From contig UQAI01000074.1 of NCBI GenBank assembly GCA_900538885.1, forward strand, positions 1 through 5,963: 5,963 nt of DNA, in the 5' to 3' direction. This DNA is from an uncultured Mollicutes bacterium. Its GTDB lineage: Bacteria; Bacillota_I; Bacilli_A; ML615J-28; CAG-313. The notes beneath the pieces were generated by a model. That model made no database searches and had not been told where the DNA came from. It worked only from the letters and a program-made list of their open reading frames with translations. A program made the position numbers and the translations under genes. This document shows, piece after piece, positions 1-5,724 of the stretch (positions within the stretch are counted from its first letter, which is position 1; every line of letters begins with the position of its first letter).

Positions 1-272
1 ATTCCTTCTAAATCGATATCAGCTTGTAATTCGTAATATGCTTTTTGTCCTTTATCTTCATTTAATTGGTTAGATAAATAGATTAGTTTTCCTTTTGTAT
101 CTATTACATATGGATTATTTACTGTTCCATCACCTTCTGTGTAGGCTTCTTCACCTTCTAGTTTTTGATATTTTTCTGTTGGTGTATTATCTTGAAACAT
201 TTTATTTATGTTACATCCAGCAAGTGTAATGAATAGTACTAATAGCATAGATATTATAAATGCTTTTTTCAT
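1..272 (-). CDS. Putative surface lipoprotein, N-terminal part (truncated by window edge)
   Basis: The visible 90 residues are the N-terminus of an exported lipoprotein; the rest lies beyond base 1. The sequence starts MKKAF, followed by a hydrophobic stretch (about residues 5-17) and a lipobox LAGC with the lipidated cysteine at residue 20. A polar linker follows. Residues 47-90 contain GDGTVNNPYVI, then a helix-like KLIYLSNQLNE and YYELQADIDLEG. This pattern is familiar from the start of GLUG-type or beta-helix surface proteins (GDGT-x-NPY-x-I, then YxLxxDIDL). The start at 272 has a GGGGG ribosome site (281-285) 8 nt upstream; an in-frame ATG at 296 lacks one. It has its own promoter behind the terminator of the large upstream gene. 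The lipoprotein call is firm. The GLUG-like assignment is from memory of the family pattern, and the substrate or role cannot be inferred from this fragment. Confidence 0.85.
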   Translation of the reverse strand, partial: MKKAFIISMLLVLFITLAGCNINKMFQDNTPTEKYQKLEGEEAYTEGDGTVNNPYVIDTKGKLIYLSNQLNEDKGQKAYYELQADIDLEG

Positions 273-332
273 TTTATTTTCCCCCTTTTTATTCATTTCA
301 TATTTACCTGTTTTATTATTAATCATAAGAAT

Positions 333-352
333 AATTATTCCTAGGAATAATT
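333..352. repeat. Perfect 20-bp palindrome in lipoprotein leader
   Basis: AATTATTCCTAGGAATAATT is its own reverse complement, centred on CCTAGG. It lies about 60 bp upstream of the lipoprotein start and roughly 70 bp downstream of the predicted transcription start, so it is in the 5' leader of that mRNA. It is not followed by a run of U on the minus strand, so it is a poor terminator. It could be an operator for a dimeric regulator or an RNA hairpin. A second inverted pair, AAGAATAAT (327-335) with ATTATTCTT (368-376, allowing a base of slippage), overlaps its edge and could form an alternative structure. Confidence 0.6.
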
Positions 353-357
353 TTTTA

Positions 358-399
358 TTACTCTTTGATTATTCTTTTTAGTAATATATAAATTCTCAT
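358..399 (-). CDS. Possible 13-residue leader peptide (uORF) upstream of the lipoprotein gene
   Basis: The minus strand reads MRIYILLKRIIKE followed by tandem TAA TAA stops. An AAGGGG ribosome site (409-414) lies 9 nt upstream of the ATG at 399, about 10 nt after the predicted transcription start. The peptide is basic and hydrophobic and has no recognised homologue. Its last codons (AGA ATA ATC) include a GAATAAT segment that can pair with ATTATTC segments in or after the palindrome immediately downstream. A ribosome on the uORF could therefore change leader folding. An in-frame ATG three codons earlier (408) has no ribosome site at proper spacing. At 14 codons in AT-rich DNA this could be chance; the strong ribosome site and position in the leader are the only support. 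Confidence 0.35.
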   Translation of the reverse strand: MRIYILLKRIIKE

Positions 400-429
400 T
401 ACTTTCATCCCCTTAATGTTGTTACTTAT

Positions 430-458
430 AGTATACCATAATTTTATTTTTATTGCAA
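430..458 (-). promoter_or_regulatory. SigA-type promoter of the lipoprotein gene
   Basis: On the minus strand, TTGCAA (458-453) is followed by a 17-nt spacer and TATACT (435-430), with a TG one base before the -10 box (extended -10). The predicted start is near 423-425, giving a leader of about 150 nt before the lipoprotein ATG. The -35 box directly abuts the T-tract of the upstream terminator, so the lipoprotein gene is probably an independent transcription unit. Confidence 0.6.
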
Positions 459-519
459 ATTAAAATAAAAAAGTCTCTAAAGTACTAGTAAACCTTTTCT
501 TGTCACTAGTTTTAGAGAC
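459..519 (-). terminator. Rho-independent terminator of the large GHL10-type gene
   Basis: The right arm (505-519, ACTAGTTTTAGAGAC) pairs with the left arm (473-489, GTCTCTAAA-GT-ACTAGT). The stem is 15 bp with a 2-nt bulge, and the loop is 15 nt. On the minus strand the stem is followed by TTTTTTATTTTAATTT (472-457). The stem begins 10 nt after the TAA stop at 529-531. Confidence 0.88.
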
Positions 520-528
520 ATATTTATT

Positions 529-3500
529 TTAATGACGTTTTTTTAACAGAATAATTGTTGTGGCCATTAAAGTTATCATAGATAAAACTTTTAAGACTGC
601 TGTTTTATTGTTACAGTTTAAAGTGTTTTCTTTTTCGTTTAGAATCTTTTGATATTCAGAATTAGCTGTAGATTTAATTTGTTCAATTTCTTCAAGTGAA
701 GTTGCTTTAGCTAGTTCTTCTTTTTTGGTATTAACAAGATTAGTTATTTTTGTTTTTTTACTATTTGATAAATCATTATCTAGAAGTGACTCTAGAAATT
801 CTTTGACTTCTTGTTTTTTCTCTACGAGTTCAACACTGGACTTTGTTATTTCAGAAATTCGTTCTTTTGTGGCTTGTACTCTTGTATCTATATCATTTTT
901 AGTGGTTTGATATGTTATATTTTCAACAATTGTATTAAGACAAGCCTTTATTTCATCTTGAATATCTTTTGTATATGCTGTGTAATCAATTGTTTTATTT
1001 AACGCAGCTTTTTCTTTTTTCGCATAATCCATTACAACAAGGAGTTGTACTTCTTGTTTATACTTATCAACAGCTGTTGTAATTTCTTTATTTGTATCAG
1101 CGTTTTGAATTGAAGTTTTAGCATCATTCATATGTTTAGTAACTAATGCTTGAATTGTTGAATCTAATTCTTCTAATTTTACGAATTCTTCAATTTCTTG
1201 TATTGCGGCTTCTTTTGCTTGCTTTAGTTCTTCTGATCTTGTTGGTAATGCATCAATAAGGCGTTTGGCTTCTATTACAATTTCATTTATTTGTTCAATT
1301 GAAGTTGATGAATTTATTTTAGTAAGAGCATCATACACAATTTCATTTTGCTTATTTTTAATATTTGAACTAAAATCAGAATCATATCTATAATTTTCAA
1401 TTTCTGCACAGGCTTTATTTCTTGCGTCTATTATTTGTTCTTCTGTTGTTTGAAGACTATTAATTTTTGATTTTGTTTTTGATACTATTTGATCAATCAT
1501 AATAGTTGAAGTAGCATTTTCAATTTCCAATTTTGCTGCTTCTAAATATGATTCAATTTTAGCCTTGTTTGTAGCATCATATTGTGATAAATCTACATAA
1601 TTATTAAGTTCATTAATCTTGCGTGCACGATAACTAATAAGTTCTTGTTCAAGTGTTTTGACGTCATCAATTTTATTTTTAGTCATTTCAACAATCGCAT
1701 TAATTTCATTTTCTGTAGTAGCATTTAAAATATCTTTTTCGGCTTTACTCAAATAATTTTTAATTGTACTTTGGGCAGATGATGAATATTTTGATAAATC
1801 TACATATTCATTTAAATCTTTGATTGCCGCATCCATTAAAGTTTGTAATTTATTTTTTAGCTCTTTTATTTTGTTAATAGCATTAGTTAGAGTTGCTAGA
1901 TTAGTTACATATGCTTTAGCATCAGTTGATAAGGCATCATATGCATTTTTTACTTTATTAACTGCTTCTTCATCAGCTAGAGTAATTGTTGTAGGTAATG
2001 CATTAATTAAAGCAACTACTACTTCACCTTCATCTTGTGGATTTACTGTTATATTATCATAATGTGTAATATATGCATCTGTTCCCACCGCAATGTCAGT
2101 GACTGTACTAAAAGGTGTATCGTTAATAATACGGTCTAAATAACGTACAATCATTAACGTTTCATTTGGTTGTAATGTTATTTTAACACTTGATGCTGAA
2201 TTACTATCTACTTTTTTGACTTTGTTGTTAGAACCAACAACTAAATATCCATAAGTTGGTGTTTCGGTTTCGAAAGCATCTCCAATTGAAAGTGTAATAT
2301 TAGCATTTGATTTGTTTGTATAAACACCAGCACATGAAGTCCAATTGCATGATGGTATATTATTTGATGTAAGTTCATGGTAGTTGTTAACCGCGATAAA
2401 CAAAACTTTATTACCTACTGTTAATGTTACATTTGACCAACCAATGTAACTTGTGGTATCTGTGTATTGACCAACATGATCTTTAGACATCGCAGAAGGG
2501 TCATTACGATAAACTAGCCCAATTTGCCCATTTTTAACTAATCCTAAATCAAATGATACTTCATGTTTATATACAATGTTACCTTGTGATACTTCTAAAT
2601 TTAATTTAATTATATAGTTACATAAGTAATTTTTAAGTCTTTTACCCGTTGTTATATTATAACTATTGGCATCGTTTGAAGCAACATAACTCCATTTCAT
2701 ATTTTCACCAACAGGCAAAATACGATTTTCGCTAATATGGGTGTTAAGATTTTTCACAAATTTTTCAGCTTTTGTTTTTAAATTGTTTAATGTTTTTATT
2801 GTTAGCTCCGCACTAACTAAGATATCATAGTTTATTACTTTAGCTTTATTTTCATCTGATAAATTATTATAAAGAGCTCTAATTTGTTGAACATCTTTTA
2901 AATCTTTATATGTGATGTTGGCTGGCAATTCATTAATTAATGCAATAACTTGTTCATAATCAGTAGCTTGTGCAGAACCAAATTTAGTAGGTGTACTAAT
3001 TACATTGGCACGGTTTACGCTTGATACATAGTAATCATATTTAGTTGTATTAACATCTTGTATACTTGTATCTTGCGTATATTTTTTTACATAATCAATA
3101 TTATTTTGATCTAATGTATATCCCTTAGGCACTTCATAAACTACATAACCAAATACATTGTCTATCTTTGTCCAAGATAAAGTTGTATTATTTAAACTAA
3201 GGTTTGTAACTTCTATAGAAGGTATTGTGTCAGCATATCTTTTAATAACTACACCAGGCACACGTTTATTCCAGTAATCATTAGTAATTAGATTTACACC
3301 ATTTTGAATAATTGTATTATTTTTATTTAATAAAGTGCTATATTTATATAAACAAAATCCATTAACTTCTTCATACATACTACCATTAAGAATTTGATTT
3401 TTAACTTCATTTTCATTACGTTTCCAAAAAGCAGCACTTGAACCAGTAGATTCTGCCATGTATATTCCCATACCTAAATATAGGTTTGTCTTTTTATATT

Positions 3501-4566
3501 TGACACACCAACTCCACCATTTACTTAATTCATAAAAATTAGCACCCTTATGTTCCATTCCCCAATATGTTTGAGGAGTAATATAATCTATCCATTCATT
3601 ATCAATCCAATATTTTGTATCAGAATAAAGATAGTTATCATAGTGAGCAAATCCACTTGTATTTGAACTAACTGGACTAATTAATGTTCCATTTGCATCA
3701 TATGTAGGACTTGCAGTATAACCACCATTACGGTAAATTCCTGATGGCGAGATTCCAAGTTGCACGGCACGTCCTTCTTCAATGTTCATCGCATGCATTT
3801 TATCAGAAAGTTTTTTAATAAAGGCATTAACATTAGCACGTTTTTGATTGCCTGATAATGATGTTGCGACACCACTAATATAGAAATAGTCATCGAAGTG
3901 AATAGCATCTGCATCATATCTATCTAAAAACTCCATACATGTATCAACAATAAAGTCTTGAACTACTTCTGATGCTGGATCTAGGATTGTTGCACTACCA
4001 TTTGATAATAAAAGGTTTGAGTCATTACATGGGTGATTTGTAGGATAAGGTTCACCAATATATTTCATATCTACACGATAAGGATTCATCCACGCATGGA
4101 ATTCCATTCCTCTATTATGACATTCGTCAATAAACCATGTTAAAGGATCAAATTTATCAAAATCTACTACATTCCACCAACTAGCAACAGGATTTAAGTC
4201 TGAGCGATATAAAGCATTGTTGTGTGTTCTAACATGAAATACAATAGCATTCATTCCCATTTTAACTAAGTTATCAAGAACTATAGTCGCATCACTTTTA
4301 AATTTTTCTTCAGTTGTAAACGATGGTATATCACCAACAAAAGTACTTACCCATGCGGCACGATACTCTGCGGTTGGATAATCATATTTAGCAAGACCAT
4401 ATACTTTTTCACTACTATTACGATACTTTAGTTCCGTACCTGAAGATGTGGTCATTACTTGAAGGTTATTAGAGGCCAATGTTTTATTATTTGGTCTCAC
4501 CACATATAGAGAAATTGCTGCTATGAACAACATAATTGTAGTAAATATTTTAATTTTTTTATTCAT
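529..4566 (-). CDS. Exported multi-domain GHL10 (YngK/DigH-type) glycoside-hydrolase-like surface protein
   Basis: Residues are counted from the ATG at 4566 (1345 aa). Residues 1-31 are a signal peptide (KIKIF plus hydrophobic core, likely cleavage near TLA-S). Residues 66-438 form a GHL10 (PF02638) TIM-barrel domain: RAAWVSTF at 69, FHVRTHNNALY at 110, WMNPYR at 159, the acidic family motif IHFDDYFY (Asp225, Asp226), GISPSGIYRN at 271, and WIDYITPQTYWG at 325. Next come an Fn3-like domain (449-535), a helical module (536-598), an unassigned beta-rich domain (599-843), a second helical module (845-908), six helical repeats (about 906-1313) and a C-terminal hydrophobic anchor ending KKRH (1318-1345). 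No LPXTG is present. The E. coli relative DigH (YddW) cleaves peptidoglycan glycan strands stripped of peptides; YngK is a B. subtilis relative. Cell-wall or other glycan hydrolysis at the surface is therefore inferred, not shown. The gene has its own promoter and terminator. The domain call is firm; the substrate is unknown. Confidence 0.9.
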   Translation of the reverse strand: MNKKIKIFTTIMLFIAAISLYVVRPNNKTLASNNLQVMTTSSGTELKYRNSSEKVYGLAKYDYPTAEYRAAWVSTFVGDIPSFTTEEKFKSDATIVLDNLVKMGMNAIVFHVRTHNNALYRSDLNPVASWWNVVDFDKFDPLTWFIDECHNRGMEFHAWMNPYRVDMKYIGEPYPTNHPCNDSNLLLSNGSATILDPASEVVQDFIVDTCMEFLDRYDADAIHFDDYFYISGVATSLSGNQKRANVNAFIKKLSDKMHAMNIEEGRAVQLGISPSGIYRNGGYTASPTYDANGTLISPVSSNTSGFAHYDNYLYSDTKYWIDNEWIDYITPQTYWGMEHKGANFYELSKWWSWCVKYKKTNLYLGMGIYMAESTGSSAAFWKRNENEVKNQILNGSMYEEVNGFCLYKYSTLLNKNNTIIQNGVNLITNDYWNKRVPGVVIKRYADTIPSIEVTNLSLNNTTLSWTKIDNVFGYVVYEVPKGYTLDQNNIDYVKKYTQDTSIQDVNTTKYDYYVSSVNRANVISTPTKFGSAQATDYEQVIALINELPANITYKDLKDVQQIRALYNNLSDENKAKVINYDILVSAELTIKTLNNLKTKAEKFVKNLNTHISENRILPVGENMKWSYVASNDANSYNITTGKRLKNYLCNYIIKLNLEVSQGNIVYKHEVSFDLGLVKNGQIGLVYRNDPSAMSKDHVGQYTDTTSYIGWSNVTLTVGNKVLFIAVNNYHELTSNNIPSCNWTSCAGVYTNKSNANITLSIGDAFETETPTYGYLVVGSNNKVKKVDSNSASSVKITLQPNETLMIVRYLDRIINDTPFSTVTDIAVGTDAYITHYDNITVNPQDEGEVVVALINALPTTITLADEEAVNKVKNAYDALSTDAKAYVTNLATLTNAINKIKELKNKLQTLMDAAIKDLNEYVDLSKYSSSAQSTIKNYLSKAEKDILNATTENEINAIVEMTKNKIDDVKTLEQELISYRARKINELNNYVDLSQYDATNKAKIESYLEAAKLEIENATSTIMIDQIVSKTKSKINSLQTTEEQIIDARNKACAEIENYRYDSDFSSNIKNKQNEIVYDALTKINSSTSIEQINEIVIEAKRLIDALPTRSEELKQAKEAAIQEIEEFVKLEELDSTIQALVTKHMNDAKTSIQNADTNKEITTAVDKYKQEVQLLVVMDYAKKEKAALNKTIDYTAYTKDIQDEIKACLNTIVENITYQTTKNDIDTRVQATKERISEITKSSVELVEKKQEVKEFLESLLDNDLSNSKKTKITNLVNTKKEELAKATSLEEIEQIKSTANSEYQKILNEKENTLNCNNKTAVLKVLSMITLMATTIILLKKRH
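628..1851 (-). repeat. Six tandem helical repeats encoded in the large surface protein
   Basis: Residues about 906-1313 fall into six units of about 65-70 residues, each predicted as a small helical bundle. The first two are clearest: AIKDLNEYVDLSKY and RKINELNNYVDLSQY open the units, followed by a YL..A...I.NAT segment and then a short helix such as EINAIVEMTKNKI or MIDQIVSKTKSKI. Later copies diverge (for example EEFVKLEEL and NKTIDYTAY at the same position). The pattern resembles the FIVAR, DUF1542 or GA-type helical repeats of Gram-positive surface proteins, but I cannot assign one family. They probably form a stalk lifting the catalytic head off the membrane. Confidence 0.75.
1843..2961 (-). 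other. Helical module pair flanking an unassigned beta-rich domain
   Basis: Two copies of one helical module bracket a domain I do not recognise. The first (residues 536-598) reads VIALINELP, IT, then Y-NNLSDENKAKVINY; the second (845-908) reads VVALINALP, IT, then YDALSTDAKAYVTNL. Such ALINALP...YDALS modules are common spacers in surface proteins of gut Bacillota. Between them, residues 599-843 are rich in predicted beta-strands and N/T/S, with WSYV, GLVYRND, a CNWTSC pair (Cys740 and Cys745) and TYGYLVVGSNNKV. I cannot name this domain; a carbohydrate-binding role is only a guess from its position behind a glycosidase. Confidence 0.6.
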
Positions 4567-4573
4567 TTTCATA

Positions 4574-4581
4574 CCCTCCTT
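4574..4581 (-). promoter_or_regulatory. Ribosome binding site that fixes the start of the large gene
   Basis: The minus strand has AAGGAGGG here. The first in-frame ATG (4572) would sit only 2-3 nt from it, too close. The ATG two codons later (4566) is 8 nt from AGGAGG, the usual spacing. The product therefore probably begins MNKKIKIF, two residues shorter than the longest reading frame. Confidence 0.8.
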
Positions 4582-4591
4582 TTGTCACTTT

Positions 4592-4619
4592 ATTATATCA
4601 TATTTGATAATAAAATCAA
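4592..4619 (-). promoter_or_regulatory. SigA-type promoter of the large GHL10-type gene, with internal dyad
   Basis: On the minus strand, TTGATT (4619-4614), a 16-nt spacer and a perfect TATAAT (4597-4592) preceded by TGA (extended -10) predict a start near 4585, just upstream of the ribosome site. A perfect 6-bp inverted repeat with a 6-bp gap, TTTGAT/ATCAAA (4603-4608 and 4615-4620), overlaps the -35 box and spacer. It may be an operator, although short AT-rich dyads arise easily by chance. Confidence 0.6.
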
Positions 4620-4665
4620 ACTATTTTGCAAAAGCATTAATTAGTAATTTTTAATAATTCGATGT

Positions 4666-4691
4666 ATATTTTTAATTTTTTATATCATACT
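4666..4691 (+). promoter_or_regulatory. Candidate SigE-like (mother-cell) promoter of the coat gene pair
   Basis: ATA (4666-4668), a gap of 17 nt and CATACT (4686-4691) fit the B. subtilis SigE pattern ATA-N16-18-CATACA with one mismatch. The predicted start near 4698 leaves a very short leader before the ribosome site at 4699-4706. No good SigA -35/-10 pair was found in the interval. A sporulation sigma factor would suit the coat-like products, but short degenerate motifs in AT-rich DNA are weak evidence. Confidence 0.35.
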
Positions 4692-4713
4692 AAAGTTGAA
4701 GGAAGGTATTTAT

Positions 4714-4893
4714 ATGACAAACAAAGAATTACTTTATGTTGAAGATGCTTTAAACAACGCAAAGCATTTTAATTGTGTTTGTGATGAAAACATTTCATCA
4801 CTTCAAGATCCTGCATTACGTGCATTTGTGGGAGAAGTTCAATCAGAACTTCAATTAATTTACAATAATTTGTATAATACACTATCAAAATAG
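4714..4893 (+). CDS. Small spore-coat-like protein (partner of the CotF-type gene)
   Basis: This 59-residue acidic, mostly helical protein starts MTNKELLYVEDAL and contains SSLQDPALRAFVGEVQSELQ. It has no signal peptide or membrane segment and has a Cys-Val-Cys pair at residues 21-23. The pattern KELLYVEDAL plus LQDP-LR-FV resembles short spore-coat-associated proteins of Clostridia that are encoded next to CotF-type genes (recalled, not searched). The start at 4714 is chosen because AAGGAAGG (4699-4706) lies 7 nt upstream; a TTG at 4696 in the same frame overlaps that site and is unlikely. The stop TAG overlaps the ribosome site of the next gene, whose ATG is 9 nt further on, so the two genes form an operon. 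A coat role in the mother cell is inferred. Confidence 0.7.
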   Translation: MTNKELLYVEDALNNAKHFNCVCDENISSLQDPALRAFVGEVQSELQLIYNNLYNTLSK

Positions 4894-4902
4894 GAGGATT
4901 TT

Positions 4903-5148
4903 ATGAACGATCGTTATTATATGCAAAGCTTATTAACTTGTGCTAAAAGTATGTGTGGATTACTTCTACATGGAACTGTGGAATCTTCGACACCTAATGT
5001 TAATACAACTATGAATCAAGCTTTATTTGAATGTTTAAGTTTACAAAATGCTATTTATAAACAAATGGAAATGAAAGGCTGGTACAAGGTTGAAGCAGTA
5101 CCACAAACAAAGATTGCTCAAACCGCAACCACAATTGCTAATTCTTAA
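4903..5148 (+). CDS. CotF-family spore coat protein
   Basis: This 81-residue protein matches the C-terminal part of the Coat F family (PF07875). It has a helical N-terminal half (MNDRYYMQSLLTCAKSMCGLLL), then TTMNQALFECLSLQNAIYKQMEMKGWYKVE. The QN-x-x-Y...M..KGWY ending, here at residues 48-61, is the family hallmark. Cysteines at 13, 18 and 44 could take part in cross-linking, which is a guess. There is no signal peptide or membrane segment, as expected for a protein made in the mother cell and deposited on the forespore. AGGAGG (4892-4897) lies 5 nt upstream of the ATG and overlaps the previous stop. No convincing terminator follows, so transcription may run on into the TspO gene 59 nt downstream. 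Family assignment is fairly firm; actual sporulation is inferred. Confidence 0.85.
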   Translation: MNDRYYMQSLLTCAKSMCGLLLHGTVESSTPNVNTTMNQALFECLSLQNAIYKQMEMKGWYKVEAVPQTKIAQTATTIANS

Positions 5149-5178
5149 TTTTTTAGCATATTTATCAATAAGGGATAA

Positions 5179-5184
5179 TATAAT
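5179..5184 (+). promoter_or_regulatory. Weak candidate -10 box for the TspO gene
   Basis: A perfect TATAAT lies 24 nt upstream of the TspO start, but no recognisable -35 hexamer is found 16-18 nt before it and there is no extended -10. The predicted start would fall on the AAAGGA ribosome site (5191-5196). It may be chance, with the gene read from the coat operon promoter instead. Confidence 0.25.
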
Positions 5185-5207
5185 ATGTTGAAAGGATAAT
5201 TTTTAAA

Positions 5208-5675
5208 ATGAAGAAACATTGGCCTAAATTTGTTTTTTTTGTAATTGTTTTATTGCTTTATTTCTTACCATCATTTATATTTCCAGTAGATGTAGAATAC
5301 TATAAATCACTTAATGGTCCTCATTTACCTTCGTGGATGTTTATGGTTATGTGGACAATTATATACATAACTATGTCTATATTTGCTACTTATTATGTTT
5401 TTTATCCTAAAGAAAAACGAAATGCTGAAACAAAAAGAATCATTGTATTTTTAATTGTTAATTATGTATTGCAGGCCCTCTACACTCCTGTTTTCTTTAA
5501 GTGGCATAATCTATTCTTATCTTATGTAATTGTATTATTCACATTTATTACTATTCTAATTATTGCATTAGAATCTTTATTAATCGATAAAAAAATTACT
5601 CTTTTGACTCTCCCTTATATTATTTGGAGTGCACTAGCTAGTGTAATTTCTATCCTAATCTATCTCCAAAATTAA
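5208..5675 (+). CDS. tspO: TspO/MBR family membrane protein
   Basis: The 155-residue product has five hydrophobic segments (about 8-26, 42-66, 77-97, 101-125, 129-152), the fold and length usual for TspO/MBR (translocator protein/benzodiazepine-receptor-like) proteins, which bind porphyrins and related ligands in the membrane. Family features are visible: Leu35-Asn36-x-Pro38, Pro41-x-Trp43-x-Phe45, MWTIIYITM (Trp49), PVFF (94-97) and LPYIIW (Trp140). The usual N-x-x-W-S before the PxFF motif reads Gln89-Ala-Leu-Tyr92-Thr93, and the last helix lacks the common Asn, so this is a divergent member. The ATG is 11 nt after AAAGGA (5191-5196), slightly long. The gene lies 59 nt after the coat pair, and its stop codon runs into a hairpin terminator. 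Its role here (tetrapyrrole handling or stress response) cannot be fixed from sequence. Confidence 0.88.
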   Translation: MKKHWPKFVFFVIVLLLYFLPSFIFPVDVEYYKSLNGPHLPSWMFMVMWTIIYITMSIFATYYVFYPKEKRNAETKRIIVFLIVNYVLQALYTPVFFKWHNLFLSYVIVLFTFITILIIALESLLIDKKITLLTLPYIIWSALASVISILIYLQN

Positions 5676-5703
5676 ATAACAAGTATTCAGTACTTGTTAT
5701 TTT
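5674..5703 (+). terminator. Hairpin terminator of tspO
   Basis: AAATAACAAGTA (5674-5685) pairs perfectly with TACTTGTTATTT (5691-5702) around a 5-nt loop. The stem begins within the TAA stop codon. The T-tract is cut short: TTTT (5700-5703) is followed at once by GGTTCT, where the insertion sequence appears to begin. Confidence 0.75.
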
Positions 5704-5724
5704 GGTTCTACAAATTTTCTTGTG
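5704..5724 (+). repeat. Putative left terminal inverted repeat of the ISL3-type element
   Basis: The sequence begins GGTTCTACAAATTTTCTTGTG. The partner repeat would lie outside the window, so its length cannot be measured. Identification rests on the GGTTCT start and on the transposase downstream. Confidence 0.5.

Noticed and set aside
273..296. In-frame ATG at 296 as start of the lipoprotein
   Set aside because: It would put charged residues (MNKKGENK) before the signal peptide and the GGGGG ribosome site would lie inside the coding region.
725..2062. Plus-strand open frames of 61-80 codons (725-910, 811-1002, 1820-2062)
   Set aside because: They lie antisense within the repeat region of the large gene, have no ribosome sites, and their phenylalanine/serine/valine-rich products are what the reverse of lysine- and aspartate-rich repeats gives.
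529..4566. Alternative genetic code (TGA as tryptophan), considered because of the AT-rich composition
   Set aside because: The 1345-codon frame uses TGG for all 17 tryptophans and has no in-frame TGA, so the standard code is adequate.
4696..4713. TTG start at 4696 for the first coat-like gene
   Set aside because: It overlaps the AAGGAAGG ribosome site that is correctly spaced for the ATG at 4714.
5136..5158. TGCTAA/TTAGCA hairpin at the end of the CotF-type gene as a terminator
   Set aside because: Only 6 bp, AT-rich, overlapping the stop codon, and followed by TATTTATCAA instead of a T-run.
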